From positions 1-8,048 of the forward strand of contig JAJYMT010000065.1 of NCBI GenBank assembly GCA_021786695.1: a DNA stretch of 8,048 nucleotides. Reading direction: 5' to 3'. Under the pieces are notes generated by a model. It saw only the letters and a program-made list of their open reading frames with translations, was not told the DNA's origin and searched no databases. Positions within the stretch are counted from its first letter, which is position 1, and every line of letters starts with the position of its first letter. Origin of the DNA: a bacterium (GTDB lineage Bacteria; Patescibacteriota; Patescibacteriia; Patescibacteriales; GWE2-39-37). A program made the position numbers and the translations under genes. Below, in pieces: positions 1 to 5,526 of this stretch.

Positions 1-4
1 ATTC

Positions 5-36
5 GTCCCGCCTCTGCCGGCCGGCAGAGGCGGGAC
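5..36. repeat. Perfect 32-bp GC-rich palindrome downstream of murJ
   Basis: Two 16-base arms (5-20 and 21-36) are exact reverse complements with no loop, centred on GCCGG|CCGGC. It lies about 40 bases beyond the murJ stop on the minus strand. No T-run follows it in that direction, so it is not a canonical intrinsic terminator, although it could stall polymerase or protect a 3' end. Its CTGCCGG-type core resembles the palindrome at 4259-4278, which suggests a dispersed repeat family. Seen directly; any function is inferred. Confidence 0.85.
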
Positions 37-44
37 TCAATAAT

Positions 45-79
45 TTTTAACTTTTAACTTTAAATTTTTAACTTTCTAA
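45..79. repeat. Heptamer array, consensus TTTTAAC (5 units)
   Basis: Successive 7-base units start at 45, 52, 59, 66 and 73. Three are exactly TTTTAAC; 59-65 (TTTAAAT) and 73-79 (TTTCTAA) are variants. The array overlaps the murJ stop codon (76-78) and sits beside the palindrome at 5-36. It belongs to the set of 7-bp-period arrays at the other gene junctions of this window, but has its own consensus. No coding role beyond supplying the stop codon is visible. Confidence 0.8.
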
Positions 80-1698
80 ATTCCCCTCGCCTCGATATGG
101 TCCTCGGCACGCACCTTGGCGAAAGGCAGGCGGCGCCGGATACCGCCAAAAAATTGGAAGAACTCTTCGCTTCGGAGCAGCGCGCAGACGGCGAAATAAA
201 CCAAGAGGCCGATCAGACCGGCGGCTGCTCCCTGGGCGAATACGCCCCAGAGCCGCGACATATCGATCAGCGGCCAGACCACCGACTTCATCTGCTGAGC
301 GGCCAGGCCGGCCGCCAGGCCGGCGATGGAAAATTTGGCGACCGAAAAAATAATCTTCTCCTCGTCCAGATGCCCGAGGTCGATCCGCAGCACCAGCCAG
401 AGCAGGATAAAATTAATGATATTCGCGATCGAAAAGGCCAGCGCCAGACCGGCCACGCCCATCTTTTTCGACAGCCACAGCGCCAATGCTATGTCGGCCG
501 CGACCGAAACCAGACCGATGTAGAAGGGCGTCTTGGAATTTTCGCGGGCATAAAACATCCTGGTAAGCAAAGGAATGGTCGCCTGCGCGAACAAAGAAAG
601 CGCAAAAAAACCGAGAGTACGAACGGTCAGCACCGTATCTTCCCAGTTGAACTGGCCGGTGCCGAGCACCACGCGGATGATCTGGGCGCGCAAGACCAAA
701 AGCAGCACGGTCGAAGGCACGATGAAGAACAGTATCTGCCGCAGGGTGTAGGAAAAATTCTCCACGAATTTTACCGGATCGCGGGCGGTGGCCGAAAGCG
801 CGGGAAAGACCGCGGTCGCGAAGGAGATGCCGAAAATACCGATGGCGAATGACTGCAGATTATTGGCGAAATTGAAGATCGCGAGCGAGCCGGCGAGCAG
901 GGTGGAGGCGATCGAGGTGGAGACCGACAGATCGATCTGTGCGATCGCCAAACTCATCGTCCGCGGCACCATCAGCCGCCCCAGACGCCGCAGATACAGG
1001 TCTTTAAAATTTAATTTGGGACGAAGACGGAACCCGAGGGCGGCGGCGGCCGGCAATTGTACCAGCATATGGACTGCCGCGCCGAGCACCACGCCCCAGG
1101 CGAGGCCCCGCAAGCCCCAGCGCGGCACGAAATAAAGCGCGCCGATGATGATGCCGAGATTGTACATTATCGGCGCCAGTGAATAGATGAAAAACCGCTT
1201 GAATGATTGCAGGATGCCGCCCAAGATGCTCGATATCCCTAAGAAAAACGGCGACAGGAACATCACGCGCGTCAGGCCGATGGTCAGAGCTCGCCTTTCC
1301 GGATCGAACCCGGGCGCGATCACTTTCATTATCGGCGCGGTGAAGATCATCGCCAGGGTCGAAACGACGATCAGGCCGATTCCCAGCGCCGTAACGACCA
1401 GGTTTGAAAATTCCCAGGCCTGCGGATTATCTTTCGAATCATCCGGATTTTTGAGCAGGCCGGCGAAGATGGGGATGAAGCCGGCCGACAGGGCGCCGAG
1501 CACCAGCAAGTTGAAAATCAGATCGGGAATGCGGAAGGCGGCATAATATATATCCAGGGTATCGCCGGCGCCGAACTCGCCCGCCAGGATGCGGTCGCGA
1601 AAAATCCCCAAAAAGCGGGAAATCAAAGAAGACAGCGCCACCAACACTGCCGCGTAGGTCACGCTGTTTATCTGTTTATCGATCAAGCGCTTAATCAT
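76..1698 (-). CDS. murJ: Lipid II flippase MurJ (MviN family)
   Basis: A 540-residue polytopic membrane protein of the MOP/MATE-like superfamily that flips lipid-linked peptidoglycan precursor to the outer face of the cytoplasmic membrane. The family hallmark is clear at residues 27-75: SRFLGIFRDRILAGEFGAG, then TLDIYYAAFRIPDL and GALSAGFIPIF. Hydrophobic segments run along the whole length, as expected for about 14 helices. By eye against E. coli MurJ, the essential residues R18, R24 and D39 correspond to R28, R34 and D49, but the arginine of the PNLLRR segment is F62/N63 and the arginine of the ADRL segment is N280 (ANNL). The start at 1698 (MIKRLIDK) is chosen over an in-frame ATG at 1764, because the 22 extra residues would come from the heptamer array and the end of the upstream gene in another frame. 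No Shine-Dalgarno sequence is seen. The gap to the four-helix gene stop is 25 bases. Family assignment is secure. Confidence 0.95.
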   Translation of the reverse strand: MIKRLIDKQINSVTYAAVLVALSSLISRFLGIFRDRILAGEFGAGDTLDIYYAAFRIPDLIFNLLVLGALSAGFIPIFAGLLKNPDDSKDNPQAWEFSNLVVTALGIGLIVVSTLAMIFTAPIMKVIAPGFDPERRALTIGLTRVMFLSPFFLGISSILGGILQSFKRFFIYSLAPIMYNLGIIIGALYFVPRWGLRGLAWGVVLGAAVHMLVQLPAAAALGFRLRPKLNFKDLYLRRLGRLMVPRTMSLAIAQIDLSVSTSIASTLLAGSLAIFNFANNLQSFAIGIFGISFATAVFPALSATARDPVKFVENFSYTLRQILFFIVPSTVLLLVLRAQIIRVVLGTGQFNWEDTVLTVRTLGFFALSLFAQATIPLLTRMFYARENSKTPFYIGLVSVAADIALALWLSKKMGVAGLALAFSIANIINFILLWLVLRIDLGHLDEEKIIFSVAKFSIAGLAAGLAAQQMKSVVWPLIDMSRLWGVFAQGAAAGLIGLLVYFAVCALLRSEEFFQFFGGIRRRLPFAKVRAEDHIEARGI

Positions 1699-1704
1699 TA
1701 TTTT

Positions 1705-1735
1705 AGGTTCTAGGTGCGAGGTTTTAGGTGCTAGG
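1705..1735. repeat. Heptamer array, consensus AGGTNNN (left copy)
   Basis: Units AGGTTCT, AGGTGCG, AGGTTTT, AGGTGCT and a trailing AGG follow each other with an exact 7-base period. The array overlaps the last codons and the TAA stop (1724-1726) of the four-helix-bundle gene, so its final residues (Pro-Ser-Thr) are encoded by repeat. It is the inverted partner of 2110-2140. Confidence 0.85.
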
Positions 1736-2107
1736 GATGACATCCAATTTGCCGACCATCGCATTTAACATTTTAGAAACCTCTATCAATAAATCGTCAA
1801 CTTTTTTATAAGACAAGTTTTTTGTTTTAGCCAAACGCTTGGCTATTTCTATCTGCGTCTCAAGTTCCGCGCAAGAAGCAAAGGACACTAACAAAAATTG
1901 CCTATACTCCTTCCTTGTGCCTCGGCACCTGCCTTCGGCAATATTTGAAGGGATTGACACTGCTGCTCTTCTGGTCTGCGACGTTAGCCCATAAAGCTCT
2001 TCTTTGGGATATTTGTCAGACAAATCATAAACATCAACGACTAAATCCATCGCTTTTTGCCATACTACCAAATCCTTATGTGAGTTTATTTTTGTTTTTT
2101 GTTCCAT
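1724..2107 (-). CDS. Four-helix-bundle protein, 23S rRNA IVP / S23 family
   Basis: A 127-residue, highly helical protein of the four-helix-bundle family first known from ORFs in intervening sequences of bacterial 23S rRNA genes and related to the Avd accessory protein of diversity-generating retroelements. Diagnostic stretches are DLVVWQKAMDLV near residues 12-23 and PKEELYGLTSQTRRAAVSIP with SNIAEGRCRGTRKEY at about 34-70, the most conserved part of the family. The molecular role is unknown; family structures are oligomeric helical bundles with a basic surface, so nucleic-acid binding is possible. Here it is not in an rRNA gene and no reverse transcriptase is nearby. It sits alone between inverted heptamer arrays, with its stop codon inside the left array and the right array ending three bases before its ATG. 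An AGG in the array lies about 9 bases upstream of the ATG and could serve as a weak ribosome site. Its base composition is AT-rich compared with its neighbours. Family call is firm; function unknown. Confidence 0.9.
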   Translation of the reverse strand: MEQKTKINSHKDLVVWQKAMDLVVDVYDLSDKYPKEELYGLTSQTRRAAVSIPSNIAEGRCRGTRKEYRQFLLVSFASCAELETQIEIAKRLAKTKNLSYKKVDDLLIEVSKMLNAMVGKLDVIPST

Positions 2108-2109
2108 AA

Positions 2110-2140
2110 CCTCGAACCTAACACCTGAAACCTAGAACCT
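2110..2140. repeat. Heptamer array, consensus AGGTNNN (right, inverted copy)
   Basis: Read on the minus strand the units are AGGTTCT, AGGTTTC, AGGTGTT, AGGTTCG and AGG, again with an exact 7-base period. It lies between the synthetase stop codon (TAG, 2139-2141, which it overlaps) and the four-helix-bundle ATG, and is the inverted counterpart of 1705-1735 (25 of 31 positions identical). Confidence 0.85.
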
Positions 2141-4163
2141 AGATAATGATTCTGACATCGGCCGCGACCGCGCCGTTTCCGGTCAAAAAAAGCGGATTAA
2201 TGTCCAGCTCCAATATTTCCCGCTCCTTTTGGGACAACTTCGCCACCTTCAGGATGGCGTCCGCCAATGCATCAATGGCAAAGTGCTTGCCGCGCGCGCC
2301 CTTGAGGATCGGGAAGGATTTGAGCCGGCCGATCATGGCAAGGGCGCGCTTTTGGTCCAGATCGGCGATTTCGGTGGTGATGTCTTTAAAAATTTCGGTA
2401 TAGATGCCGCCCCAGCCGAGCAGCAAAACCGGCCCGAAGGACGGATCGCGCTTGAAACCCAGGATCAATTCGATCCCCCCCTCCACCATCGGCTGCGCCA
2501 CGCAATAATTATTCTTGTCCCGCAAAATATCTTTGAAACGGTTCCAGGCGACGTTCGCCTGCACCTGATTTTTTAAATTGAGCGCAATGGCCGCGCGGTC
2601 GGTTTTGTGGACCAATTTTTTCCCGACCGCCTTGAGGACCGCCGGATATGGAATTTCCGCCAACTCCGACGCCCGGCCGACCTCTCTCGTCGGTACCGTG
2701 TCAATGCCGTATCTTTCGAGCAGCCGGATCGCTTCGAGATAATCGAGCTGTTCCTGATGGGCTCGGATGGCATGGGGCCTGCCGGAAGCATACGGCTTGA
2801 TCGATTTGGCGGCGATCCGATTGCTTATTAATTTGGCAAGCACTCTCACCGCCCGCTCCGGAAAAGGAAATTCCGGCACGCCGGCGGCGGCTAACGCCTC
2901 TCTCGCCGGCGCCACTGAATCGCCGCCCATAAAACAAGCGGTAATGATCGTCTTGGGATATTTTTTTGCCGCCGCCGCGATCACCGCGGCCGTCTCTTCG
3001 ACCTGGGTTGAGGTTTGCGGCGTCAGGATGACTAAAAGGTTCGCGTTCGGCTCGCGCGAGAGCACCGTCTCGAGCGCCAAGCGATACCGTTCGGCCGGGG
3101 CGTCGCCGATCAGATCGAGCGGATTGTGCGGGACGACGCTTTGCGGCAGATTAAGCCGTAAGTCGGAGATCGTCTGCCTGGAAAATTCCGCCGGCGGCAA
3201 ACCGATCTTTGCGGCTTCATCGGTGGCAAGCACCAACGGGCCGCCGGCGTTGGAAATGATCGTTAACTTATCATCGGTAATTTGATATTCCCGTTGCGCC
3301 AGATCGATCAAGTCGAACAGTTCCTCCGGACTGTCAAGGATGATCGCTCCGGCCCGCCGCAATCCGGCCAGCACCGCCTGGCTGGAGCCGGCAAGCGAAC
3401 CGGTGTGCGACATCGCGGCCCTGGCGCCTTGCTCGGTCTGGCCGGCCTTGAGCACCGCTACCGGTTTTTTCTTGGAGAGGCGGGATACCGCCGACATCAA
3501 CCGTTCACCGTGGCTCACGCTCTCCAGATAGGCCACTACGAGTTTGGTCGAATCATCACCGATCAATTCTTCAAAAAAATCATTTTCATCAAGCACCGCT
3601 TTATTGCCTAAACTGACGAATTTGGAAAAGCCGTACGGCTTTGAAGCGAGCGCGTCCAGAGCGGCGCTGCCGAGCGCGCCGGACTGCGACAGAAAGGCCA
3701 CCGCGCCCGGCTTAATCTTGGCGTTGGCGAAGGTCAGATTAAGTTTGGCGGCGGCGTTTACCAGTCCCAGGCAATTCGGTCCCAAGATATTCAGCTGCTG
3801 CTCGGCTGCCAATTTTTTCAGCTCCTCTTCCCTTTTTTTCCCGTCAGCATCGCCTTCGGAAAAACCGGCGCTGATGACGATGAAATTCTTTACGCCGGCG
3901 ACGGCGCAATTTCTTATTTCCCCCACCACCGCGGCGGCCGGAATGACGATCAGCGCCAGATCAACCTTGCCCCTCACCTCGTCGATCGAATAAAAAGCCG
4001 GCAGACCCAGAACGGTTTTTTCTCGCAGGTTTATCGGATAGATCGAACCGCGGTAAAAGCCGCTCTTTAGGTTATTCAAAATCTGATAGCCGAGTTTGCC
4101 TGGATCGTTGGAGGCGCCGATTATGGCGACGGATTTAGGGTTTAGGAAAGAATTCAAGTCCAT
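2139..4163 (-). CDS. ADP-forming acetyl/acyl-CoA synthetase, fused alpha-beta chain
   Basis: A 674-residue NDP-forming acyl-CoA synthetase. The family converts acyl-CoA + ADP + Pi to the free acid + CoA + ATP, giving substrate-level ATP during fermentation in the cytoplasm. An N-terminal CoA-binding domain is at about 5-130 (SVAIIGASNDPGKLG, GPNCLGL). A succinyl-CoA-ligase-like part follows at about 150-290, with Glu214 in AYLES and the candidate phospho-histidine His253 in SHTGSLAG. A second flavodoxin-like part is at about 297-450. A C-terminal ATP-grasp domain at about 470-674 has the second swinging histidine His519 in HKTD, then EGGIELILGFKRDPSFGP, LLGWGGIYTE and ELDINPL. The usual DVGGV after HKT is DRAAI here. 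Alpha and beta domains are fused, as in many bacteria, rather than separate chains as in Pyrococcus. The start is ATG at 4163; an in-frame TTG at 4208 would add 15 residues encoded by the AT-rich heptamer array and is rejected. Acetyl-CoA is the likely but unproven substrate. Confidence 0.93.
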   Translation of the reverse strand: MDLNSFLNPKSVAIIGASNDPGKLGYQILNNLKSGFYRGSIYPINLREKTVLGLPAFYSIDEVRGKVDLALIVIPAAAVVGEIRNCAVAGVKNFIVISAGFSEGDADGKKREEELKKLAAEQQLNILGPNCLGLVNAAAKLNLTFANAKIKPGAVAFLSQSGALGSAALDALASKPYGFSKFVSLGNKAVLDENDFFEELIGDDSTKLVVAYLESVSHGERLMSAVSRLSKKKPVAVLKAGQTEQGARAAMSHTGSLAGSSQAVLAGLRRAGAIILDSPEELFDLIDLAQREYQITDDKLTIISNAGGPLVLATDEAAKIGLPPAEFSRQTISDLRLNLPQSVVPHNPLDLIGDAPAERYRLALETVLSREPNANLLVILTPQTSTQVEETAAVIAAAAKKYPKTIITACFMGGDSVAPAREALAAAGVPEFPFPERAVRVLAKLISNRIAAKSIKPYASGRPHAIRAHQEQLDYLEAIRLLERYGIDTVPTREVGRASELAEIPYPAVLKAVGKKLVHKTDRAAIALNLKNQVQANVAWNRFKDILRDKNNYCVAQPMVEGGIELILGFKRDPSFGPVLLLGWGGIYTEIFKDITTEIADLDQKRALAMIGRLKSFPILKGARGKHFAIDALADAILKVAKLSQKEREILELDINPLFLTGNGAVAADVRIII

Positions 4164-4173
4164 GTTTTGTAAT

Positions 4174-4202
4174 TTTATAAATTGAGCTTCAATAATTTTG
4201 AA
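4174..4202 (-). promoter_or_regulatory. Weak candidate promoter for the acyl-CoA synthetase gene
   Basis: On the minus strand TATAAA (4174-4179) lies 17 bases downstream of TTCAAA (4197-4202), a poor -35 match. The -10 is only about 10 bases from the ATG, which would give a very short or absent leader, consistent with the lack of a Shine-Dalgarno sequence. In such AT-rich DNA this could be chance. Confidence 0.25.
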
Positions 4203-4222
4203 TTTCAAATTTTTAATTTTGA
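4195..4222. repeat. Heptamer array, consensus ATTTTGA (4 units)
   Basis: Units ATTTTGA, ATTTCAA, ATTTTTA and ATTTTGA start at 4195, 4202, 4209 and 4216 with exact 7-base spacing. It lies just upstream of the synthetase start. Its reverse complement recurs at 4301-4321, on the other side of the GC-rich palindrome 4259-4278. Confidence 0.75.
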
Positions 4223-4258
4223 TGCAATTTTTAATACTTTAATTATTAAATGTTTCAA

Positions 4259-4278
4259 CCTGCCTGCCGGCAGGCGGG
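4259..4278. repeat. GC-rich 20-bp palindrome in the AT-rich synthetase-kinase spacer
   Basis: Arms 4259-4268 and 4269-4278 are reverse complements except for one T/G position (4261/4276). The core CTGCCGGCAG resembles the palindrome at 5-36. It stands out sharply in an otherwise A/T-dominated 185-bp spacer (4164-4348), about 70 bases beyond the kinase stop codon. The minus-strand bases that follow are not a T-run, so a standard terminator is unlikely. Confidence 0.75.
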
Positions 4279-4293
4279 AATTATGTCATTAAA

Positions 4294-4321
4294 AATTCAT
4301 TCAAAATTCAGAATTCAAAAA
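4294..4321. repeat. Heptamer array, consensus TCAAAAT, inverted to 4195-4222
   Basis: Units at 4301 (TCAAAAT), 4308 (TCAGAAT) and 4315 (TCAAAAA) have a 7-base period, preceded by a degenerate AATTCAT at 4294. On the minus strand they read ATTTTGA and ATTCTGA, the consensus of the array at 4195-4222, so the two arrays are inverted repeats around the GC-rich palindrome. The kinase stop codon (4349-4351) is 27 bases away. Confidence 0.65.
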
Positions 4322-4348
4322 ATGACTTTGTCAAAATGCTATGACGAA

Positions 4349-5392
4349 TTATTTCAACAGCTGCCCCCGCTTTAACAGTCCCGTCTGCGCGCCATAGACC
4401 TCCACCACCGAAGAAGAATTTTTAGCGGCGGCTTTCAGGGCCGGCTTTACTCTGCCGCCGAACAGCTCCAGGCCGGCGACGAAAGTGGAGCCGAAGGCAT
4501 CGCCCACGCCGATGGTGTTGACGTATTTTTTCGGCTTGATCGCCGGCTGACGATAAGAAGTTTTTCCGTCATAAGCGAAAGCGCCCTCGGACCCCAGGGT
4601 GATGACGACGATCTTCGGCCCCCAGGCGCTGATCGCCTTGGCCAGATTTTTCGGATCATTGAACCAGCCGGCGGTCTTATTCCGGTTCGCGATGCCCGAA
4701 CTGACTAGGCCCTTGGCCTCGGCTAGATTAAGAATCAGGACGAAGGCGTTCTTGATGTATTTGATGATTTTTTTCGCTCCCGCCCCGAGCTGCCGTCCGC
4801 CCGGATTCCAGGCGATTTTTACCCTGTTAAATTGCGGCTTAACCGCACCCCGCGAATACGGGAATTTAACAGGGTGAACCCCCCTGGTCGAAAAAATTTT
4901 TTTAAGTTCCGGCTCCCAGTTGCCGGACAGTGATGTCAGGTAGAGCCACTTGGCCTGTTTGAATATTTTTTTATCCTCGGGGCGTATCTTGAGACGCTCA
5001 TTGGCGCCGCGCACCGGAAAAAAAATATGTTCGTTGTCTTTGCCGACGATTCCCGGAGAAAAACCGCTCTCCGTCTTTTTTACCACCTCGATCAGGCGGG
5101 TATCAACGCGTTCCTTTTTCAGATTCTTTATTATTTTTTTTCCGCGCGCATCGTCTCCCAGAGCCGCCAGGATCGCGGTCTTGAAGCCGAGGCGGGACAG
5201 GGCTACGGCGGCATTATCCGCGCCGCCTCCGGGCGTGCTTAAAAATTTCTTGACTTTTACCTTGGCGCCGTACTCAAAGCCGAGCAGTTTTTCCTTCAAT
5301 TTGTCTTTTCGATTCTTGACCACGACCGCCTCGTCGGTCCAGATCGAGATATCCTCGCAAGCGCCGCCGATGGTGATGAAATCGTATTTCAT
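4349..5392 (-). CDS. PfkB-family (ribokinase-like) carbohydrate kinase with a 19-residue insert
   Basis: A 347-residue cytoplasmic kinase of the PfkB/ribokinase family, which phosphorylates sugars or nucleosides with ATP; the substrate cannot be read from the sequence. The N-terminal strand carries FITIGGACEDI (residues 5-15). The first family signature, GGGADNAAVALSRLG, is at 55-69. The second is NTIGVGDAFGSTFVAGL at 292-308, with the anion-hole glycines 295 and 297 and catalytic base Asp298; Asn292 replaces the commoner Asp. WNPGGRQL (195-202) and LNLAEAKGL (221-229, the usual N-x-x-E site) are intact. Residues about 172-190, between FSTRG and VKIAWNPGG, are an extra stretch encoded by a palindromic element (4821-4875) that keeps the frame. 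The start at 5392 immediately precedes the first beta strand; no Shine-Dalgarno sequence is visible. An extended -10 promoter is at 5434-5442, just beyond the terminator of the upstream gene. Confidence 0.92.
   Translation of the reverse strand: MKYDFITIGGACEDISIWTDEAVVVKNRKDKLKEKLLGFEYGAKVKVKKFLSTPGGGADNAAVALSRLGFKTAILAALGDDARGKKIIKNLKKERVDTRLIEVVKKTESGFSPGIVGKDNEHIFFPVRGANERLKIRPEDKKIFKQAKWLYLTSLSGNWEPELKKIFSTRGVHPVKFPYSRGAVKPQFNRVKIAWNPGGRQLGAGAKKIIKYIKNAFVLILNLAEAKGLVSSGIANRNKTAGWFNDPKNLAKAISAWGPKIVVITLGSEGAFAYDGKTSYRQPAIKPKKYVNTIGVGDAFGSTFVAGLELFGGRVKPALKAAAKNSSSVVEVYGAQTGLLKRGQLLK
4821..4875. repeat. Palindromic element inserted in frame in the kinase gene
   Basis: A perfect 13-base inverted repeat, ACCCTGTTAAATT at 4821-4833 and its complement at 4863-4875, encloses two further small hairpins: GCGG/CCGC (4834-4837 with 4843-4846) and CCCG/CGGG (4849-4852 with 4859-4862). 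The single strand can therefore fold as a three-way junction. In the protein it spans residues 173-191, where PfkB kinases normally run directly into the VKIAWNPGG strand. Removing 57 bases would restore FSTRG joined to VKIAWNPGG. This resembles, by analogy only, the Rickettsia palindromic elements that insert in frame in genes. Confidence 0.8.
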
Positions 5393-5397
5393 ATATC

Positions 5398-5430
5398 TAC
5401 GAATTACAAATCAACTACGAATTTACGAAT
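5398..5430. repeat. Heptamer array, consensus TACGAAT, in the kinase leader
   Basis: Copies TACGAAT (5398-5404), TACAAAT (5405-5411), TACGAAT (5416-5422) and TACGAAT (5424-5430) lie between the -10 box and the start codon of the kinase gene, so they form nearly the whole 5' leader. The first two are exactly 7 bases apart; the later ones are offset by 4- and 1-base insertions. Confidence 0.75.
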
Positions 5431-5433
5431 AAT

Positions 5434-5442
5434 ATTATACCA
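5434..5442 (-). promoter_or_regulatory. Extended -10 promoter of the kinase gene
   Basis: The minus strand reads TGGTATAAT, a perfect TGn-TATAAT extended -10 element. No good -35 is present; the expected place is occupied by the T-tract of the preceding terminator, and extended -10 promoters tolerate this. It would start transcription about 35 bases before the kinase ATG, probably driving the kinase and perhaps the synthetase, four-helix and murJ genes. Confidence 0.6.
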
Positions 5443-5449
5443 TTTTTTT

Positions 5450-5483
5450 AAAAAAACAAAAAGTGCCGGGGTTTCTCCGGCAC
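5450..5483 (-). terminator. Intrinsic terminator of the cohesin/Fn3 gene
   Basis: On the minus strand GTGCCGG (5483-5477) and CCGGCAC (5469-5463) form a 7-bp GC-rich stem around a 7-base loop, followed directly by TTTTTGTTTTTTT (5462-5450). It is about 44 bases past the stop codon at 5527. The stem plus near-uninterrupted T-tract is the canonical rho-independent form and separates the surface-protein gene from the kinase transcription unit. Confidence 0.92.
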
Positions 5484-5491
5484 ATTTATTC

Positions 5492-5519
5492 TTAAATCTT
5501 AAATCATAAATCTTAAATC
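5492..5519. repeat. Heptamer array, consensus TTAAATC (4 units)
   Basis: TTAAATC at 5492, 5499 and 5513, with ATAAATC at 5506, form four contiguous units with an exact 7-base period. The array lies between the stop codon of the surface-protein gene (5527-5529) and its terminator hairpin. Confidence 0.85.
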
Positions 5520-5526
5520 TAAAAAA

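Larger units (their letters stand above)
1693..2151. mobile_element. Candidate small element: four-helix-bundle gene between inverted repeats
   Basis: A unit of about 459 bp is bounded by inverted repeats. The inner parts are the 31-bp heptamer arrays 1705-1735 and 2110-2140, which match at 25 of 31 positions when one is reverse-complemented. Just outside them the 9-mer AATCATTAT (1693-1701) recurs inverted at 2143-2151. The boundaries coincide with the murJ start codon on one side and the synthetase stop codon on the other. The enclosed gene is much more AT-rich (hand count 141 G+C in 1741-2100, about 39%) than the flanking genes, which are well above 50% in the lines I counted. No transposase or target duplication is visible, so mobility is only inferred; a repeat-rich intergenic gene is the alternative. 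Confidence 0.4.

Noticed and set aside
5..36. Palindrome as an intrinsic terminator of murJ
   Set aside because: No T-run follows on the minus strand after the stem and the palindrome has no loop. It is better described as a dispersed palindromic repeat.
97..852. Long plus-strand open frame of 251 codons opposite murJ
   Set aside because: Low-complexity, Arg/Gln/Gly-rich translation with no hydrophobic or domain pattern; it is the antisense shadow of a clear murJ gene in high-GC DNA. The same applies to the other plus-strand frames opposite 2139-7749.
1699..1764. Upstream extension of murJ to the ATG at 1764 (22 extra residues)
   Set aside because: The added residues would be encoded by the heptamer array and by the 3' end of the four-helix-bundle gene in another frame. 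MurJ homology begins just after the ATG at 1698.
1724..2107. Diversity-generating retroelement (Avd-like protein)
   Set aside because: The protein is in the wider four-helix-bundle family, but there is no reverse transcriptase, template repeat or variable repeat in the window.
4164..4208. TTG start at 4208 for the acyl-CoA synthetase (15 extra residues)
   Set aside because: The extension is AT-rich repeat translated by chance; the conserved CoA-binding domain begins just after the ATG at 4163 (MDLNSFLNPKSVAIIG).
45..5519. Heptamer arrays as CRISPR arrays
   Set aside because: The units are 7 bases and contiguous, with no 20-40-base repeats separated by unique spacers and no cas genes.
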